12,239 nt of DNA from Nitrospirota bacterium (GCA_029865515.1 JAOUGQ010000075.1:1-12239), one strand, 5' to 3'; shown: positions 1 through 7,361, counted from the stretch's first letter. Made by a program: numbers and translations. The notes: generated by a model not told the origin, from the sequence alone.

Positions 1-1
1 A

Positions 2-709
2 GATCCGGTTCATGTGGCCCAGGTCTATGACCGTGAGGGGGCGGATGAACTCTGTTTTTTGGATATTACCGCCTCACATGAAAAACGGGATACGATTTTG
101 GATGTCGTGGTCCGGACAGCGGAGCAGGTGTTTATGCCTCTCACAGTTGGTGGAGGTATCCGGACCATTGAGGATATCCGCAGGTTATTGGAGGCCGGTG
201 CGGACAAGATCAGTATCAATACGGCTGCCGTGGAGCAACCGGATTTCGTGAAAGCTGCGGCCAATCGCTTTGGTTCACAATGTATTGTCGTGGCAATTGA
301 TGCCAAACGGGCTACGACGTGTGAGGGGGATCAACCCGGGTGGGAAGTGTTTACCCATGGAGGCCGGAATTCGACTGGCCTGGATGCAGTCCAGTGGGCC
401 AGACGTATGACAGACTATGGCGCCGGAGAAATTCTCCTGACGAGTATGGATCAGGATGGGACGCAGGATGGCTATGATTTAGCCTTGACGGCGGCAATTT
501 CCGAGTCCGTCACCATCCCTGTGATTGCCTCTGGAGGGGCAGGCACCCTTCATCACCTCTATGAAGCGTTCCATGTGGGAAAGGCTGATGCGGTCCTGGC
601 GGCATCTATTTTCCATTATCAAACGTATTCCATCAGCCAAGCCAAATCGTATTTGGCTCAACTGGGTATTCCGATGCGCCTAGGAAGCGTCCCGGTTTCC
701 ATTTCATAA
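2..709 (+). CDS. hisF: Imidazole glycerol phosphate synthase cyclase subunit HisF (5' end outside window)
   Basis: HisF is the cyclase subunit of the HisH-HisF complex. It uses ammonia from HisH to convert PRFAR into imidazole glycerol phosphate and AICAR in cytosolic histidine synthesis. The reading frame is open from base 2 (DPVHVAQVYDREGADEL) and runs 235 codons to TAA at 707-709. About 29 N-terminal residues, including the first catalytic Asp of the CLDV motif, lie before the window. Visible family motifs of the (beta-alpha)8 barrel are FLDITAS, VGGGIR, VVAIDAKR (second catalytic Asp), HGGR, EILLTSMDQDG and ASGGAG with a phosphate-binding loop. The GTG at base 14 is internal, not the start. 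The C-terminus (RLGSVPVSIS) runs a few residues beyond what I expect for the family. hisIE starts 6 bases downstream, so the two are almost certainly cotranscribed. Confidence 0.97.
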   Translation, partial: DPVHVAQVYDREGADELCFLDITASHEKRDTILDVVVRTAEQVFMPLTVGGGIRTIEDIRRLLEAGADKISINTAAVEQPDFVKAAANRFGSQCIVVAIDAKRATTCEGDQPGWEVFTHGGRNSTGLDAVQWARRMTDYGAGEILLTSMDQDGTQDGYDLALTAAISESVTIPVIASGGAGTLHHLYEAFHVGKADAVLAASIFHYQTYSISQAKSYLAQLGIPMRLGSVPVSIS

Positions 710-715
710 CGACCG

Positions 716-1411
716 ATGAGTGAAGCCTCCCCTACGATCACGTTGGAGTTTGATGAGCACGGACTTCTTCCTTGTATTGTCCAGGATTGGTTGGACGGGA
801 CGGTATTGATGGTGGGGTTCATGAACCAAGAAGCGTGGGAAGCGACCTGCCAATCCCAACGGGTTCATTTCTGGAGTCGATCCCGAAAACGGTTATGGAA
901 GAAAGGGGAGACTTCCGGTCATGAGTTACTCCTGAAGGAAATGTTCGTGGATTGTGATCGGGATACGATTTTAGTGAAAGCCCAACCCATTGGACCGACC
1001 TGCCATACCGGAAACCGGTCATGTTTTTTTTCTCCGGCGCCGTCTTCGAGCGCTAACGATGAAGTGCCGACTTTCAATGGTACGGCCTGGGGAGGCATTA
1101 CCCGGCGCCTCTATGAAATGGTCGGCGACCGGAAAACCCACCCGAGCCCTGATTCGTATGTATCGAAATTGATGGAGGGGGGGCTTGATCGTATTTTAAA
1201 AAAGGTGGTGGAAGAAGCCGGGGAAGTCCTGTTGGCTGGAAAAAATAAGGACCGGGCAGAAATTATTTATGAAATGGCTGATTTATGGTTTCATTCCCTC
1301 ATCCTGCTCGGGCACTTTTCCATTCCTCCTGAAGACATTTATCAAGAGCTGGGCAAGCGATTTGGAAAATCAGGAATCCGGCAGGCTGAAGGAGGCGCCA
1401 CCCATGAGTGA
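716..1411 (+). CDS. hisI: Bifunctional phosphoribosyl-AMP cyclohydrolase / phosphoribosyl-ATP pyrophosphatase HisIE
   Basis: This fused enzyme performs steps 2 and 3 of histidine biosynthesis: removal of pyrophosphate from PR-ATP (HisE part) and ring opening of PR-AMP (HisI part). The 231-residue protein has the HisI domain first (about 10-110), with MVGFMNQEAW, the DCDRD motif (Asp79, Cys80, Asp81, Asp83) and GPTCHTGNRSCF, which supply the zinc and magnesium ligands (Cys80, Cys96, Cys103). The HisE domain (about 128-225) is a helical MazG-like NTP pyrophosphatase with KKVVEEAGE (162-170) and YEMADLWFH, whose acidic residues bind magnesium. Both halves look intact. ATG 716 follows the hisF stop by 6 bases. 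The 3' end overlaps the next gene by 8 bases, consistent with one operon and translational coupling. Confidence 0.96.
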   Translation: MSEASPTITLEFDEHGLLPCIVQDWLDGTVLMVGFMNQEAWEATCQSQRVHFWSRSRKRLWKKGETSGHELLLKEMFVDCDRDTILVKAQPIGPTCHTGNRSCFFSPAPSSSANDEVPTFNGTAWGGITRRLYEMVGDRKTHPSPDSYVSKLMEGGLDRILKKVVEEAGEVLLAGKNKDRAEIIYEMADLWFHSLILLGHFSIPPEDIYQELGKRFGKSGIRQAEGGATHE

Positions 1412-1748
1412 CTGTCTTTTTTGTCAAATTGTAGAGGGAAACATTCCCGCAAAAACGCTCTATGAGAATGAACACGCGATGGCGTTTGACGATATCAATC
1501 CTCAAGCGCGGGTCCATATGTTGGTGATTCCCAAGCGGCATGTGGTTTCTTTGGACGATACCAAAGAGACGGATGCCACCTTGTTAGGTCAATTGATGGT
1601 GGTCTGTGCCAGGATGGCCAGGGAGCGGGGAATTGCCGACAGTGGGTATCGGGTTGTCGCGAATACGGGACGCGGGGCCGGACAGAGTGTTTTTCATTTG
1701 CATTTTCACGTCCTTGGCGGGCGGCAATTTGAATGGCCACCCGGGTAG
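1404..1748 (+). CDS. HIT-family (HINT/PKCI-like) nucleotide hydrolase
   Basis: This is a 114-residue histidine-triad protein, the normal size for the HINT branch. Family members hydrolyse nucleoside phosphoramidates, acyl-adenylates or related nucleotides by a nucleotidyl-histidine intermediate; the physiological substrate in bacteria is usually unknown. The catalytic triad is HLHFHVLGG (His98, His100, His102), ending in the typical W-P-P-G. An N-terminal CLFC pair (Cys4, Cys7) resembles the zinc-binding cysteines of this branch. I place the start at ATG 1404 because AAGGAGG at 1389-1395 lies 8 bases upstream and MSDCLFCQI is a standard N-terminus; a longer frame from 1269 is just overlap with hisIE. 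The start lies inside the hisIE stop region (ATGAGTGA), suggesting coupling. The specific substrate cannot be told from sequence. Confidence 0.93.
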   Translation: MSDCLFCQIVEGNIPAKTLYENEHAMAFDDINPQARVHMLVIPKRHVVSLDDTKETDATLLGQLMVVCARMARERGIADSGYRVVANTGRGAGQSVFHLHFHVLGGRQFEWPPG

Positions 1749-1848
1749 GGCCGGCTTGATGGGGGCGAAGTGCCTCCATAAAATCCGGTCTATGAAGGGG
1801 GAAGAAGTTCGTTGTGTCTGAGAAAAACCGTTCTGCGTGGGTGGCGAA

Positions 1849-3675
1849 ATGACAGGGGAAAAACGAGGGGTTCCACCAGAGATTCTTCAGCAAATTCGAG
1901 ACCGGGTCGATATCATTGATTTAATTTCCACCTACGTAAGTCTTTCCAAAGCTGGTCAAAACTATAAAGGGCTTTGTCCTTTCCATTCAGAAAAAACTCC
2001 CTCCTTTTCGGTGAACCCCGTTCGACAAATGTTTTATTGCTTTGGTTGCAGTGTCGGAGGAGATGCCTTTACCTTTTTGATGAAACAGGAAGGCATGGAT
2101 TTCATGGAGGCTTTGCGTGAGTTAAGCCAACGGACAGGTGTGGTGCTCCCTGAGCGGCGAGAATTGGCGGCGAAGACCACCTCGGGGTTGTCTCGGGAGC
2201 GATATTATCATTTGTATCAATTGGCGGCCTCCTGGTATCACCGCAATCTTCAGGAAGCTCCTGAAGGACAGGTTGCTAGAGATTATCTCGATCAACGTGG
2301 GATTACCCGTGAATCCTGGAGCACGTTTCAGTTGGGATATGCCCCGGATGGATGGAATGGGCTCTCCAAATGGCTGGAACGGCAATCCGTCAGACCTGAA
2401 GAACTCATTCAGGCCGGGTTGGTGGTGCAAAAGGAAAAGGAGGATGGCAGCCGGGTTTCTACCTATGATCGGTTTCGTGCACGGGTGATGTTTCCCATTG
2501 CTGATCTGCGCGGGCAAGTGTTGGGATTCGGGGGGCGGATCATGCAAGACGGGGCCTCTCCAAAATATCTTAATTCACCGGAAACAGACCTATTTTTTAA
2601 AGGGCGATCGCTCTATGGAATGGACAAGGCCAGGCAATCGGCAACCTCGGCCGGACGGTTTTACCTGGTTGAAGGGTATTTTGATGTGATTACCCTCCAC
2701 CAAACCGGTATTACCAATGCGGTGGCACCTTTGGGAACGGCGTTAACGTCTGATCATGTTCAGATCGTGCGCCGTTTGGCCCCGTCCGTGATGTTAGTGT
2801 TTGACGGGGATGCTGCGGGGGTCAGTGCGGCCTTGCGGACGCTGGATTTGTTTGTGAATTCGGGCCTTGACGTTCGTGTCTTGCTGTTACCCACGGGCGA
2901 GGACCCTGATACCTTTATACGGAAGAACGGGGTGTCTGCATTTCGTGAGTTGGAGGGACGTGCTGCCACCCTGCTGGATTTTGCCATTATGTCGGTGTTG
3001 AATAAGGCCCAAAAGGATTCAATTCAAGATCGAGTGAAGCGGGCAGATGAAATTCTTGCCATTCTTCAAAAGACCAAAAACCCGATCGAAAAAGACGAAT
3101 ATCTGAAAGTGGTCTCGGAACGGTTGGGCGTTCGGCAGGATTTACTGAGAAAACGTCTCCCGACTCTTCGACGTCAGAGCGATGCGTCCCCGTCCAGCCA
3201 GGTACAGGAAAAACCGGTTGCCAAACTTTCGATTCCTCATGGCAAACCAGAGGAACGCGACCTCATCGTCTTATTACTCCAAGGCCGTCTTGTACCTGAT
3301 CAGATTCGTCAACTGGATGAGGGGGCGTTCACTGTCCCGCTCTACCGCCACATTCTTGCCAAGGCCTTGGAGCATCTGGATCAAGAGGGGCAGGTGAATC
3401 TGGAAGCCTTGCGTGGCGAATTCAGTGAGGATTCTGGGTATGAATCCGTGCTCTCCCAGTTAAGTGTGTGGGATCTCTATATCGAAGATGTTTCCTGTCA
3501 TGTTGTCGGATGTCTCCGAGTTTTAGAGAACAAACAGATTCAACGCCTGTTGGACGAGTTGATCGGTCAACTCAAAGTGGCTGAACGGGAGGGACGGCAT
3601 GACATGGTGGATGCCTTGAATGTGAAAATCAATAAACTTCAGGGCAAAAAGGCCTTATTGACAGTTTCTCCTTGA
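1849..3675 (+). CDS. dnaG: DNA primase DnaG
   Basis: DnaG synthesises RNA primers at the replication fork, recruited by the DnaB helicase. The 608-residue protein is the usual length. The N-terminal CHC2 zinc-binding domain shows CPFH (Cys43, His46) and CFGC (Cys64, Cys67). The RNA polymerase basic region follows (YDRFRARVMFPI, GFGGR, PKYLNSPET, about 206-246). The TOPRIM catalytic fold has VEGYFDV (Glu275) and FDGDAAG (Asp319, Asp321), the metal-binding acidic residues. The C-terminal third should be the helicase-interaction domain and is less conserved. ATG 1849 (MTGEKRG) is preferred over in-frame GTG 1837, since an in-frame stop at 1819-1821 limits the frame and neither has a strong ribosome-binding site; the start is therefore uncertain by 4 codons. 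It lies 100 bases after the HIT gene on the same strand. No rpoD or rpsU is adjacent. Confidence 0.97.
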   Translation: MTGEKRGVPPEILQQIRDRVDIIDLISTYVSLSKAGQNYKGLCPFHSEKTPSFSVNPVRQMFYCFGCSVGGDAFTFLMKQEGMDFMEALRELSQRTGVVLPERRELAAKTTSGLSRERYYHLYQLAASWYHRNLQEAPEGQVARDYLDQRGITRESWSTFQLGYAPDGWNGLSKWLERQSVRPEELIQAGLVVQKEKEDGSRVSTYDRFRARVMFPIADLRGQVLGFGGRIMQDGASPKYLNSPETDLFFKGRSLYGMDKARQSATSAGRFYLVEGYFDVITLHQTGITNAVAPLGTALTSDHVQIVRRLAPSVMLVFDGDAAGVSAALRTLDLFVNSGLDVRVLLLPTGEDPDTFIRKNGVSAFRELEGRAATLLDFAIMSVLNKAQKDSIQDRVKRADEILAILQKTKNPIEKDEYLKVVSERLGVRQDLLRKRLPTLRRQSDASPSSQVQEKPVAKLSIPHGKPEERDLIVLLLQGRLVPDQIRQLDEGAFTVPLYRHILAKALEHLDQEGQVNLEALRGEFSEDSGYESVLSQLSVWDLYIEDVSCHVVGCLRVLENKQIQRLLDELIGQLKVAEREGRHDMVDALNVKINKLQGKKALLTVSP

Positions 3676-3682
3676 GTTTCAA

Positions 3683-3718
3683 CCCCATGAAGGAAAGAAA
3701 AATCATCGGGGAGTTTTT
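3683..3718 (+). terminator. Rho-independent terminator after dnaG
   Basis: CCCCATGA (3683-3690) pairs with TCAT-c-GGGG (3703-3711), eight pairs with one bulged C, around a 12-base purine loop. TTTTT follows at 3714-3718 after two bases. The position, 7 bases after the dnaG stop and before a tRNA gene, fits termination of the his-dnaG transcript. The large loop and short T-tract make it moderate rather than strong. Confidence 0.6.
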
Positions 3719-3765
3719 CCTGAGCGCAATCTATGGTAAAAGATAGCATACGTGGTTGTGATCTC

Positions 3766-3842
3766 GGGCCCATAGCTCAGTTGGTTAGAGCGGCTGACTC
3801 ATAATCAGTTGGTCCCAGGTTCAAGTCCTGGTGGGCCCACCA
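3766..3842 (+). tRNA. tRNA-Ile2 (CAU anticodon, probably lysidine-modified)
   Basis: This is a full cloverleaf with encoded CCA. The acceptor stem GGGCCCA (3766-3772) pairs with TGGGCCC (3832-3838), the discriminator is A3839 and CCA is 3840-3842. The anticodon stem-loop CTGACTCATAATCAG carries the CAU anticodon. The T arm is CCAGG-TTCAAGT-CCTGG. A CAU anticodon can be elongator Met, initiator Met or Ile2. The TTGGTC variable region and TTCAAGT T-loop resemble known ile2 genes more than elongator Met, and it lacks the initiator-type unpaired acceptor end. If Ile2, it needs TilS to convert C34 to lysidine for reading AUA. The tRNA call is sure; the Ile identity is likely. Confidence 0.88.
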
Positions 3843-3904
3843 AAACGGAGGGCCGGACTTGAGTCACAAGTTGAGCAAACGGGTTTCAAAATGTTGAGGG
3901 CTTT

Positions 3905-4633
3905 GTGAACTTGCAGTTGCAATATCTTATTAATCTTCAAAAATTTGATCTTCGAATTTTTCAGATTCAAGACCAGCTGCGGAAGGCCCCTGAACTTCTC
4001 AAATCTGCTGAAGCACCTCTCCATGACGTTCTCACCAGGTTGCAAGCCCTCAAAAATACCGGAGAATCTCTCGTCAAACAACGACGAAGTGCGGAACGGG
4101 AACTTGCCACTCAGGAGGATCAACTCCAGAAAATCAGAAACCGGCTCTCCGAATTAAAAACCAATAAAGAATACCAGGCGCACCTGTTTGAAATTGAGTT
4201 AGCTCGAAAGAAAAAAGATTCCATTGAGGAAAATGTTCTGGAAACGATGGAGCGGGTGGAGCAGAACGAGCAAGCTGTCAAAGAGCTGGAAGAGCAAGCC
4301 AAAGAAGCGCAACAGAACTTTGATGCCGAAAAAGCGAGAATAGAGACTCAACTTGCCACTTTGGCGAATGAGTTAGCTGATTTGGAGCAACAGCAAAAGA
4401 CTCTTGCCGAGATGGTGGAAAAACCCCTCTTGGCTCGCTACAACCGATTAAAGATCATGAGGAAAGGGTATGCCGTCGCGCAGCTTCGTGATGGGGCTTG
4501 CGGGGGCTGTCAGCTACAGCTTCCTCCTCAACTGGTCGCCGAGGTGAAGCGAGGGAACGAATTGATGGATTGCTCGTATTGCCACCGAATCCTCTATATG
4601 GCTCACCACCTTGAAGCGGAAACGACTGAATAG
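3905..4633 (+). CDS. Coiled-coil C4 zinc-ribbon protein (DUF164 / PF02591-type)
   Basis: This 242-residue protein has a long charged helical region (about 15-175, rich in E, K, Q, A and L in heptad-like spacing) that should form an antiparallel coiled coil. It is followed by a C-terminal zinc ribbon with two CxxC knuckles, CGGC (Cys199, Cys202) and CSYC (Cys223, Cys226). The internal KTNKEYQA segment is typical of this widespread family. Biochemical function is not firmly established; nucleic-acid binding is often suggested. I accept GTG 3905 because GAGGG at 3896-3900 lies 4 bases upstream and no other in-frame start exists upstream; TTG 3911 is the alternative. It sits between a tRNA gene and rnpB, about 60 bases before the latter, so a link to RNA metabolism is an attractive but unproven inference. 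Confidence 0.9.
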   Translation: MNLQLQYLINLQKFDLRIFQIQDQLRKAPELLKSAEAPLHDVLTRLQALKNTGESLVKQRRSAERELATQEDQLQKIRNRLSELKTNKEYQAHLFEIELARKKKDSIEENVLETMERVEQNEQAVKELEEQAKEAQQNFDAEKARIETQLATLANELADLEQQQKTLAEMVEKPLLARYNRLKIMRKGYAVAQLRDGACGGCQLQLPPQLVAEVKRGNELMDCSYCHRILYMAHHLEAETTE

Positions 4634-4657
4634 CCTCTTGCAGGTCTTCCGCTCCTC

Positions 4658-4686
4658 TTGCTTTCCCCTTTTGGTCAACCTAGGAT
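4658..4686 (+). promoter_or_regulatory. Probable sigma70-type promoter of rnpB
   Basis: TTGCTT (4658-4663) and TAGGAT (4681-4686) are separated by 17 bases. A start site about 7 bases after the -10 falls at 4693-4694, which matches the 5' end of the RNase P RNA predicted independently from its terminal helix. Hexamer scores are modest (3/6 and 4/6); the placement is the main support. Confidence 0.5.
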
Positions 4687-4693
4687 AAAAACT

Positions 4694-5129
4694 GATGGTG
4701 TGAGTGGGCCGGGTGACTGCTCACGGAACTTTTCGTGAGAGGAAAGTCCGGACTCCAAAGGGCAAGGTGCTGGGTAACGCCCAGGCGGAGTAATCCGACA
4801 CCAGCGCCACAGAAAATATACCGCCGACGGCAAAAGCTCAGGTTTTTGCCAGGTAAGGGTGAAATGGTGGGGTAAGAGCCCACCGCGCCTGTGGTAACAC
4901 AGGTGGCAGGGTAAGCGTCACCTGGAGCAAAACCAAATAGGGGGACGATCCCCGGTTTGTCAGGGGAACCCATCCTCTACGGATCGGGAGAGAGACTGGC
5001 CCGGTCGAGGTTCCCGGGTAGGTTGCTTGAAGCCTAGGGTAACTTAGGTTCCAGAGAAATGGTCACCACTGGATGAAATGCGTTTCATCCAGTACAGAAT
5101 CCGGCTTACAGGCCCACTCCTCCACCATC
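4694..5129 (+). ncRNA. rnpB: RNase P RNA, bacterial type A
   Basis: This is the catalytic RNA of RNase P, which with the RnpA protein removes 5' leaders from pre-tRNAs. The universal 5' core GAGGAAAGTCCGGACTCC is at about 4738-4756, TAAGGGTGAAATGGTGGGG-type J11/12 sequence near 4855, ACCAAATAGGGGGACG at about 4932 and the 3' core AGAATCCGGCTTACAGG at about 5096. The ends pair as P1: GATGGTG and GAGTGGGCC at 4694-4710 with GGCCCACTC and CCACCATC at 5111-5129. P3 is CTCACG/CGTGAG. P18 is a perfect 10-bp hairpin (5069-5092) with a TGCG loop. The length of about 436 nt is large for type A. Ends are estimated from P1 and may be off by a few bases. Confidence 0.95.
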
Positions 5130-5404
5130 TTTTATCCGGTTTTGCTGTTGCATTTTGCCATCCGGTTGGCGCCAAAGATTGCATTGGTTTCTCTTGTTCC
5201 AACGTAAAGGGACAATGAGTTGCCTCACGAGTTGGACTGAGGAGGGGAAAGAGGATGAATTTTCCCTGGTATTCTCCTGGTTTCATGCCAGAGTCTTAAT
5301 GAAAACTTCTTGGTTTGACTCGTGTTTTCTGCATTGATAAAATGATTGTTTGATCACTTCTGCATTTTCACAAAAGGCCTGCGAAAATAATTCAAAATAA
5401 CAAC
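5130..5404. other. Intergenic region, rnpB to tRNA-Glu
   Basis: No supported gene lies here. A 60-codon plus-strand frame (5155-5337) has no ribosome-binding site and no recognisable protein character. ATCCGGTT occurs twice (near 5133 and 5159), and TTGGCGCCAA at about 5163 is a 10-bp palindrome. The last 50 bases are AT-rich. AATAAT at 5386-5391 could serve as a -10 for tRNA-Glu, but the matching -35 (TTTTCA, 5365-5370) is spaced only 15 bases away, so I do not call a promoter. Confidence 0.5.
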
Positions 5405-5482
5405 GTCCCCATCGTCTAGCCTGGCCTAGGACGCCGGCCTTTCAAGCCGGCAACACGGGTTCGAATCCCGTTGGGGACGCCA
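5405..5482 (+). tRNA. tRNA-Glu (UUC)
   Basis: This is a complete cloverleaf with encoded CCA. GTCCCCA (5405-5411) pairs with TGGGGAC (5472-5478), followed by discriminator G and CCA. The anticodon arm CCGGC-CTTTCAA-GCCGG gives anticodon TTC. The T arm is ACGGG-TTCGAAT-CCCGT. It is followed 6 bases later by a strong terminator, so it is probably a single-gene or last-gene transcript. Confidence 0.96.
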
Positions 5483-5488
5483 TGACTT

Positions 5489-5525
5489 AAGCCGTTGAAG
5501 ATTTCTTCAACGGCTTTTGTTTTTT
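5489..5525 (+). terminator. Strong Rho-independent terminator after tRNA-Glu
   Basis: AAGCCGTTGAAG (5489-5500) pairs perfectly with CTTCAACGGCTT (5505-5516) around an ATTT loop. A T-rich tail (TTGTTTTTT) follows at 5517-5525. The 12-bp perfect stem and T-tract are textbook. Confidence 0.92.
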
Positions 5526-5874
5526 ATGCGGGATATTCGGTCTCGTAAAAATAACCTCTTCACTCGTTCAGTTAAGTTCGATATGGTAAAACAAGAGAGC
5601 TTCTTTTTGAGGAAATTTTCGAATCATTCACCTATTGATTGAGAATCAGGGTTTCCCTTAGATCAAAAAACGACTGAGTAAAAAAGAAGCCTTCAGAATG
5701 GCCGTTCAAGAGGTTGGCGTGTTCTTCGGCGGACAGAAGGTTCAGCAAAAGTGCCTACCTGTGCATCCCGCAAGGGTGAGAAGGCCGCCCTTCTCTGGGT
5801 GACAGAGAGTCCTGGATGGTCGCTGACGGAAATTTATTGCACTCGTAATTATTCATTTATCTAGCGAGGGTATT
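5526..5874. other. Intergenic region with a hairpin-rich block
   Basis: No convincing gene is present. The first 170 bases are AT-rich and carry a 10-bp inverted repeat, GCTTCTTTTT (5599-5608) with AAAAAGAAGC (5681-5690). From about 5698 to 5830 the base composition turns GC-richer and hairpins appear: CCC-GCAA-GGG (5767-5776, GNRA-type loop), GAGAAGG-CCGC-CCTTCTC (5778-5795, 7 bp) and an overlapping CTCT/AGAG pairing (5792-5807). A 34-codon plus-strand frame from ATG 5698 has no ribosome-binding site. The block precedes the SUMF1-protein gene and could be a leader RNA, an sRNA or a dispersed repeat; I do not recognise a known riboswitch. Confidence 0.4.
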
Positions 5875-6741
5875 ATGACACGTATGGGGTTATTGGGAAT
5901 TATCGGAGTATTTTGCATGATAAATGGTCTGAGCCAGCTTTCCTGGGCTCAAGAATCCCCAAAAGGAAATTCTTGGTTGGATGCGCCGGTGCAGGATGAT
6001 GGGCCTCCGGGATCGATGATTCTTATTCCTGAAGGGGAATTTCTGATGGGGGATAATGAAGGATCTCGAAACGAACGCCCGGAACATACCGTATGGCTGG
6101 ACGCCTATTATATCGATCGGTACGAAGTGACCATGGCGGAATACCAGAAATTATTGGATAAGGATTACAGCATTGAACCGCCACCGTTGTGGGATGATGG
6201 AATTGCTTCGGGAGAGTTCGGAGATCGACCGGCCGTGGGTATTTCCTGGAATGATGCCAAACGATATTGTCAGTGGGTGGAGAAACGTTTGCCAACGGAA
6301 GCCGAGTGGGAGAAAGCCGCCCGTGGCATGGACGGGCGAAGATATCCCTGGGGGCATATGCAGCCGTTTGTGGATATTGCCAATTATAACCAGGGCACGA
6401 CGGGCTGGGTCAGTTATAAAATTACCCTTTCTCCGGTTACCAGCGGAACCAGGGGGATGAGCATTCGTCATGGGTTAAAAGAAGGGGGAAAAAGCGCCTA
6501 TGGCCTGTATCATATGGCCGGGAATGCCGCCGAATGGGTCAATGATTGGTATGACCGCTATTATTACGAAGAGAGTCCGAAGAAAAACCCTCAAGGGCCT
6601 GCCGACGGCGATTTTAAGGTGTTGCGAGGAGGATCGTGGGAAGATCAACCGGTTAACTTACGTGTAACCGCACGTTCGAAAGGGGAAGTCGATTTTCAAG
6701 ATCTCACCACCGGATTTCGTTGTGCGAAGGATGGGAAGTAA
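5875..6741 (+). CDS. Exported SUMF1/FGE-fold protein lacking the FGE catalytic cysteines
   Basis: The 288-residue protein starts with a hydrophobic signal-like segment (about 5-25, WAQES near the likely cleavage site), so it is probably periplasmic or secreted. Residues about 47-285 form the SUMF1 / formylglycine-generating-enzyme fold: MILIPEGEFLMG, DAYYIDRYEVT, VGISWNDAKRYC, RLPTEAEWEKAAR, GLYHMAGNAAEW, VLRGGSW and TTGFRCA. True FGEs have two active-site cysteines just after the RGGS(W/Y) motif; here that stretch reads SWEDQPVNLRVTAR with no Cys. Formylglycine generation is therefore unlikely, and a binding, structural or other SUMF1-type role is more probable. ATG 5875 is supported by GAGGG at 5866-5870. 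No sulfatase gene is nearby. It converges on the cupin gene. Confidence 0.9.
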   Translation: MTRMGLLGIIGVFCMINGLSQLSWAQESPKGNSWLDAPVQDDGPPGSMILIPEGEFLMGDNEGSRNERPEHTVWLDAYYIDRYEVTMAEYQKLLDKDYSIEPPPLWDDGIASGEFGDRPAVGISWNDAKRYCQWVEKRLPTEAEWEKAARGMDGRRYPWGHMQPFVDIANYNQGTTGWVSYKITLSPVTSGTRGMSIRHGLKEGGKSAYGLYHMAGNAAEWVNDWYDRYYYEESPKKNPQGPADGDFKVLRGGSWEDQPVNLRVTARSKGEVDFQDLTTGFRCAKDGK

Positions 6742-6747
6742 GGGTAT

Positions 6748-6767
6748 GGCCACTCTCACCCGTGGCC
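6748..6767. other. Hairpin between convergent genes
   Basis: GGCCAC (6748-6753) pairs with GTGGCC (6762-6767) over an 8-base loop in the 41-base gap between the convergent SUMF1-protein and cupin genes. It could help end transcription from both sides, but it lacks a T-tract on either strand. Confidence 0.35.
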
Positions 6768-6782
6768 GCATCCAGCGAAACC

Positions 6783-7130
6783 TTACAGGGGGGAACGGAT
6801 GAGATCGCGCATGGGTTCGATTGGCTGGAGTGCAGCCGAAGGCTTTCGTTTTTGGCCATAGAGCCAACGAGCCGTTGTTCCTCCAATATTGCGAATCCTA
6901 TAAGACACGGCCCCTGGAATATGAATTTCCTCTCCCACAGAAGGTTGAAACCGCTCTTCTCCTATCTCCAGTTCTAATTCTCCTGACATGACCATAAATA
7001 GTTCAGCCGTCTCATCGGTGGCGCCTTTCCACTCTCGTCCGGCATGATCAATCCACACCCCGCAGGAAAATCCGCGAGCATGCCAATCTTTCGCGACGGT
7101 TGATCGATCAATAATGGAATAGCCCTCCAA
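6783..7130 (-). CDS. Small cupin-domain protein
   Basis: This is a 115-residue single-domain RmlC-like cupin. Recognisable pieces are FSCGVWIDHAGREWKG (about 21-36), TAELFMVMSGELELEIG (41-57), GEEIHIPGAVSYRIRNIGG (66-84) and TARWLYG (86-92), a pattern typical of small cupins. The usual metal-binding HxH and late His of motifs 1 and 2 are replaced (Thr/Asp/Glu near 38-43; Tyr77 where PxGxxH expects His), so a metal-free binding or sensor role is more likely than an oxygenase. I choose TTG 7130 because AAGAGG lies 6 bases upstream and the conserved domain begins right there. The frame stays open to TTG 7265, but that extension has no ribosome-binding site or domain-like sequence. A decayed copy of its 5' part lies at 7732-7806. 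Confidence 0.82.
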   Translation of the reverse strand: MEGYSIIDRSTVAKDWHARGFSCGVWIDHAGREWKGATDETAELFMVMSGELELEIGEERFQPSVGEEIHIPGAVSYRIRNIGGTTARWLYGQKRKPSAALQPIEPMRDLIRSPL

Positions 7131-7361
7131 TATAGGCCTCTTGAAGGAAAAAGATTTATAAAAATTTCTGAAGAGTAAACGGGTTCCAGTCGAAATTTGG
7201 CCCTGGACTGCTTCCGAGGAGGAAAGGCGGATATGGATGAGAAGGAAAGGGAAGCCCACAGACAATTCTTAGGGAAGGAAAGTCATAGAGAGATATCAGC
7301 AGCGCAGCCATGGGGGAAAATAGAAGAAATTGAAAAAATCCAATTGTTCTCTGAATGCGCT

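Noticed and set aside
3658..3663. TTGACA at the end of dnaG as a tRNA promoter -35
   Set aside because: No -10-like hexamer occurs at a suitable distance; it is simply coding sequence.
5155..5337. 60-codon plus-strand ORF between rnpB and tRNA-Glu
   Set aside because: No ribosome-binding site, odd composition, and no recognisable domain.
7156..7311. 51-codon minus-strand ORF in the cupin leader
   Set aside because: No ribosome-binding site and no protein-like motifs; the overlapping downstream cupin start has better support.
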